Under the pieces are notes generated by a model, which was not told the DNA's origin, did not search any database, and worked only from the letters and a program-made list of their open reading frames with translations. Shown here in pieces: positions 6,076-7,503 of a stretch of DNA of 7,503 nucleotides. The stretch is taken from NCBI GenBank assembly GCA_019232645.1, contig JAFANO010000479.1:1-7503 (forward strand), given 5' to 3'. The translations under genes and the position numbers were made by a program. The DNA is from Planctomycetaceae bacterium (lineage in GTDB: Bacteria > Planctomycetota > Planctomycetia > Isosphaerales > Isosphaeraceae). How positions within the stretch are numbered: the stretch's first letter is position 1; each line of letters starts with the position of its first letter.

Positions 6076-6313
6076 TCAAGGGACGGGGGTCGGCAGGCCG
6101 GCGCTCGAAGACCCACCTCGACGCGCGGCGGCCATGGGCTTGAGCAGGGAGTCCAGAGGCGCGCAGAGTCTCGATTTGTTCCTTGAGCTCATCCGCCAGC
6201 TCCGGGCAATCGCCACACAATTCGTCCGCGGTGACGCACCGGCCCCGCTCCCGGAGTTCCTCCCAGCACAACAGGAGCTCGACCTGTCAATTTTCCCGTG
6301 AATCGTCCGTCAC
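6076..6313 (-). pseudogene. N-terminal remnant of a Ser/Thr protein kinase gene
   Basis: The original start is probably GTG at 6311-6313, with AGGA 9 bases upstream. It reads MTDDSREN, then a TGA at 6287-6289, then QVELLLCWEELRERG and VTADELCGDCPELADELK. This is the conserved N-terminal segment I associate with planctomycete kinases, in which a helix pair precedes the kinase domain. After IETLRA the frame breaks. One extra T (position 6157 on the plus strand) must be skipped to continue LDSLLKPMAAARRGG and then SSSAGLPTPVP, the typical Ala/Ser/Pro linker. A second TGA follows at 6076-6078. The glycine-rich loop and catalytic domain are absent, and the sigma gene leader comes instead. Two stops, one frameshift and a missing C-terminal part make this a decayed gene. 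A TTG at 6269-6271 could in principle begin a short peptide reaching 5924, overlapping the sigma start, but it would lose homology after about 37 codons. Confidence 0.78.
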
Positions 6314-7057
6314 CGGCTTCGTATCCTGGATCAGTTACGGCTCGGGTTGATCCTGGCCGTGGCTTCGCCCGGCTTCGCGAACCCCAGGAATCGTGCGAAA
6401 CGCCGCTGACGGTGAACGGCGTACCAGGTTTGCCGCGCTCGATCTTTGGTCCGCCTGGCTCTCCTCGCGTCCATTGGAGTGCCCTCCCGAATCGTCCCTT
6501 GGGTCTCGTTAATCGGCCTGTCCACCCAGCTCAGCGAAGGGCAGGGTAGGTAGGGGACAGGGGGCCGTGAAGAGCTGCTCGGCACGATCGGCTTCCCAGA
6601 CCGCCGCGGTCGTGGCCGCGAAGAGACGAAGCGCCGAGCTGGCCGAACATGAAGCGCGGGGTCCGCAAAGAAATCAGACCTGGGAGCGAGCGGACGTCCG
6701 CTGTGGTCCCGGACTTCGCCCTGGGGCGCCGGCCGTACCATGAACGGCGTCTCAATCTTGCCACTGATCAAGCACCGGACATGTACATCGATGTGTGCCG
6801 GCACCCAAGGGGGGCGAGGTCAACGGAGCGCCGCCGAAATGGAGTGTTGTTGTGGATCAAACTGGAGAAATCTTGCGGCGTGTGCCGATAAAATCGCCGG
6901 GATTGATTCTGATGGCAGGAATACTTTGCGCTCGGTGGACGTGAAGTCGAGCGTCAGCCAAGCGGGCGGCCCCAAGGAACGCCGTAGGGCCCAGGAACTC
7001 TCAACGGGCGGGAGGCCAGCGGCTCGACGTCCGAATCAGCGTGGCACGGGGGTGGGA
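6314..7057. other. Long region without a convincing gene
   Basis: About 740 bases between the kinase remnant and the next gene. Open frames on both strands have weaker third-position GC bias than the neighbouring genes. The longest (minus, GTG at 6804 to 6331) gives an Arg/Pro/Ser-rich product with no motif I recognise. AT-richer patches occur near 6840-6930. TAAAAT at 6889-6894 is a fair -10 but lacks a -35. No tRNA, terminal inverted repeats, transposase or tandem repeats were seen. It may be decayed coding sequence, given the adjoining pseudogene, plus the promoter of the gene at 7058. Confidence 0.5.
6331..6474 (-). CDS. Possible small basic protein (47 aa), doubtful
   Basis: An ATG at 6472-6474 with GGGAGGG a few bases upstream opens a 47-codon frame. 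It begins MDARRARRTKDRARQ and ends ARINPSRN, with many Arg residues and aromatic residues in the middle. The stop lies about 17 bases before the kinase remnant's GTG on the same strand. Codon third positions are less GC-biased than in the real genes here, and I know no family. It is kept only because of the good ribosome-binding site. Confidence 0.2.
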   Translation of the reverse strand: MDARRARRTKDRARQTWYAVHRQRRFARFLGFAKPGEATARINPSRN

Positions 7058-7503
7058 ATGAGATCGAGGGATTTTTGGTGCGGCCTGGGTGTGGTCATGG
7101 CTCTCGCCGGGAGCCCGGCTCGGTCCACCGCGCAGGAGGCGCCGGGGACGGGATCGAGTGCGGGCGAAGGTGTGAGCCGTGGGGATACGTCGGTGATGCG
7201 TGCGCAAGCTCCCACGCGCCCGCGGTCCCCACAACCGACGGTCCCCGCCCCTCCGGCGCCTCTGGAGGCCCCGCGTCCGGTCCCGCCGGCACCGCCCACG
7301 GGAGCGCCGGGACCGCCCACACCTCCAAGGACGGCGCCCTCGCCTTCCTCCCCGCCGATCATACCGGGCGCGGTCACTCCCGCCCAGCCGGCACCCGTGA
7401 CCCCGGGCGCTGGCACTTTGGCGGAGATGAGGGGGGCGCCTTACGCCGCCGCCCCGTACCCGGCTCCCCCCGCCGAGATGTTCGGCCCGTCGGGGCCGTC
7501 GCT
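7058..7503 (+). CDS. Secreted Pro/Ala-rich protein, 5' part
   Basis: The frame is open for 148 codons from the ATG at 7058-7060 to the right edge. The N-terminus MRSRDFWCGLGVVMALAGSP, followed by ARSTAQEAPG, fits a Sec signal peptide: basic start, hydrophobic core (about 8-18), and a likely cleavage after STA (residue 25). There is no lipobox. Residues of about 50-140 are a low-complexity Pro/Ala/Thr/Ser region (VPAPPAPLEAPRPVPPAPP and AAAPYPAPPAEMFGPSG), probably an unstructured linker before a folded domain beyond the window. This style is common in planctomycete exported and outer-membrane-associated proteins, but the domain itself cannot be seen. GGGGGTGGGA precedes the ATG. An in-frame GTG at 7052-7054 is an alternative start. 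An antisense frame over the same bases is a GC artefact. Confidence 0.72.
   Translation, partial: MRSRDFWCGLGVVMALAGSPARSTAQEAPGTGSSAGEGVSRGDTSVMRAQAPTRPRSPQPTVPAPPAPLEAPRPVPPAPPTGAPGPPTPPRTAPSPSSPPIIPGAVTPAQPAPVTPGAGTLAEMRGAPYAAAPYPAPPAEMFGPSGPS

Noticed and set aside
6779..6794. Overlapping palindromes ACATGT, ATGTACAT and ACATCGATGT
   Set aside because: Short, isolated and not near a gene start, so likely chance.
7036..7416. A 126-codon minus-strand frame rich in Gly and Ala
   Set aside because: It is the complement of the Pro/Ala-rich secreted gene. The plus strand has a signal peptide and an open frame to the edge.

Overview
This is a GC-rich chromosomal window, most likely from a planctomycete and probably of the Isosphaeraceae/Gemmatales type. 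That placement is inferred from family content. The signs are a secreted-type protein with an N-terminal LEPR-xLL-like motif (LESRHLLS), a planctomycete-style ECF sigma factor beside the wreck of a WEELRERG-type serine/threonine kinase gene, and a Pro-rich exported protein. Real genes have strongly GC-biased third codon positions, so long spurious ORFs appear in the other frames.

Layout, left to right. (1) 1-311, minus: 5' part of a winged-helix (HTH) regulator that runs off the left edge. (2) 312-684: intergenic. (3) 685-2484, plus: 599-aa cysteine-free, LEPR-xLL-type, probably beta-solenoid exported protein. (4) 2485-2683: convergent gap with four inverted repeats, probably a bidirectional terminator zone. 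(5) 2684-4195, minus: purD (phosphoribosylamine-glycine ligase) with a TTG start and an in-frame 70-residue internal duplication. (6) 4196-4433: divergent promoter region. (7) 4434-5129, plus: DUF429/COG2410-type predicted RNase H-fold protein. (8) 5317-5937, minus: ECF sigma factor. (9) 6076-6313, minus: N-terminal remnant of a Ser/Thr protein kinase gene, broken by two nonsense codons and a frameshift. (10) 6314-7057: about 740 bases with no convincing gene. (11) 7058-7503, plus: 5' part of a secreted Pro/Ala-rich protein that runs off the right edge.

The genes do not form one operon or an evident multi-gene system. purD is a housekeeping gene of de novo purine synthesis, transcribed divergently from the DUF429 gene. 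The sigma factor and the dead kinase gene are the only functionally linked pair, and that link appears to have been lost. No CRISPR array, tRNA, rRNA or intact mobile element was recognised. The strongest unusual observation is the PurD duplication. It covers what in E. coli GAR synthetase is the B domain (the ATP-grasp flap). The upstream copy has lost the ATP-binding lysine and glycine-rich loop, while the downstream copy is canonical.
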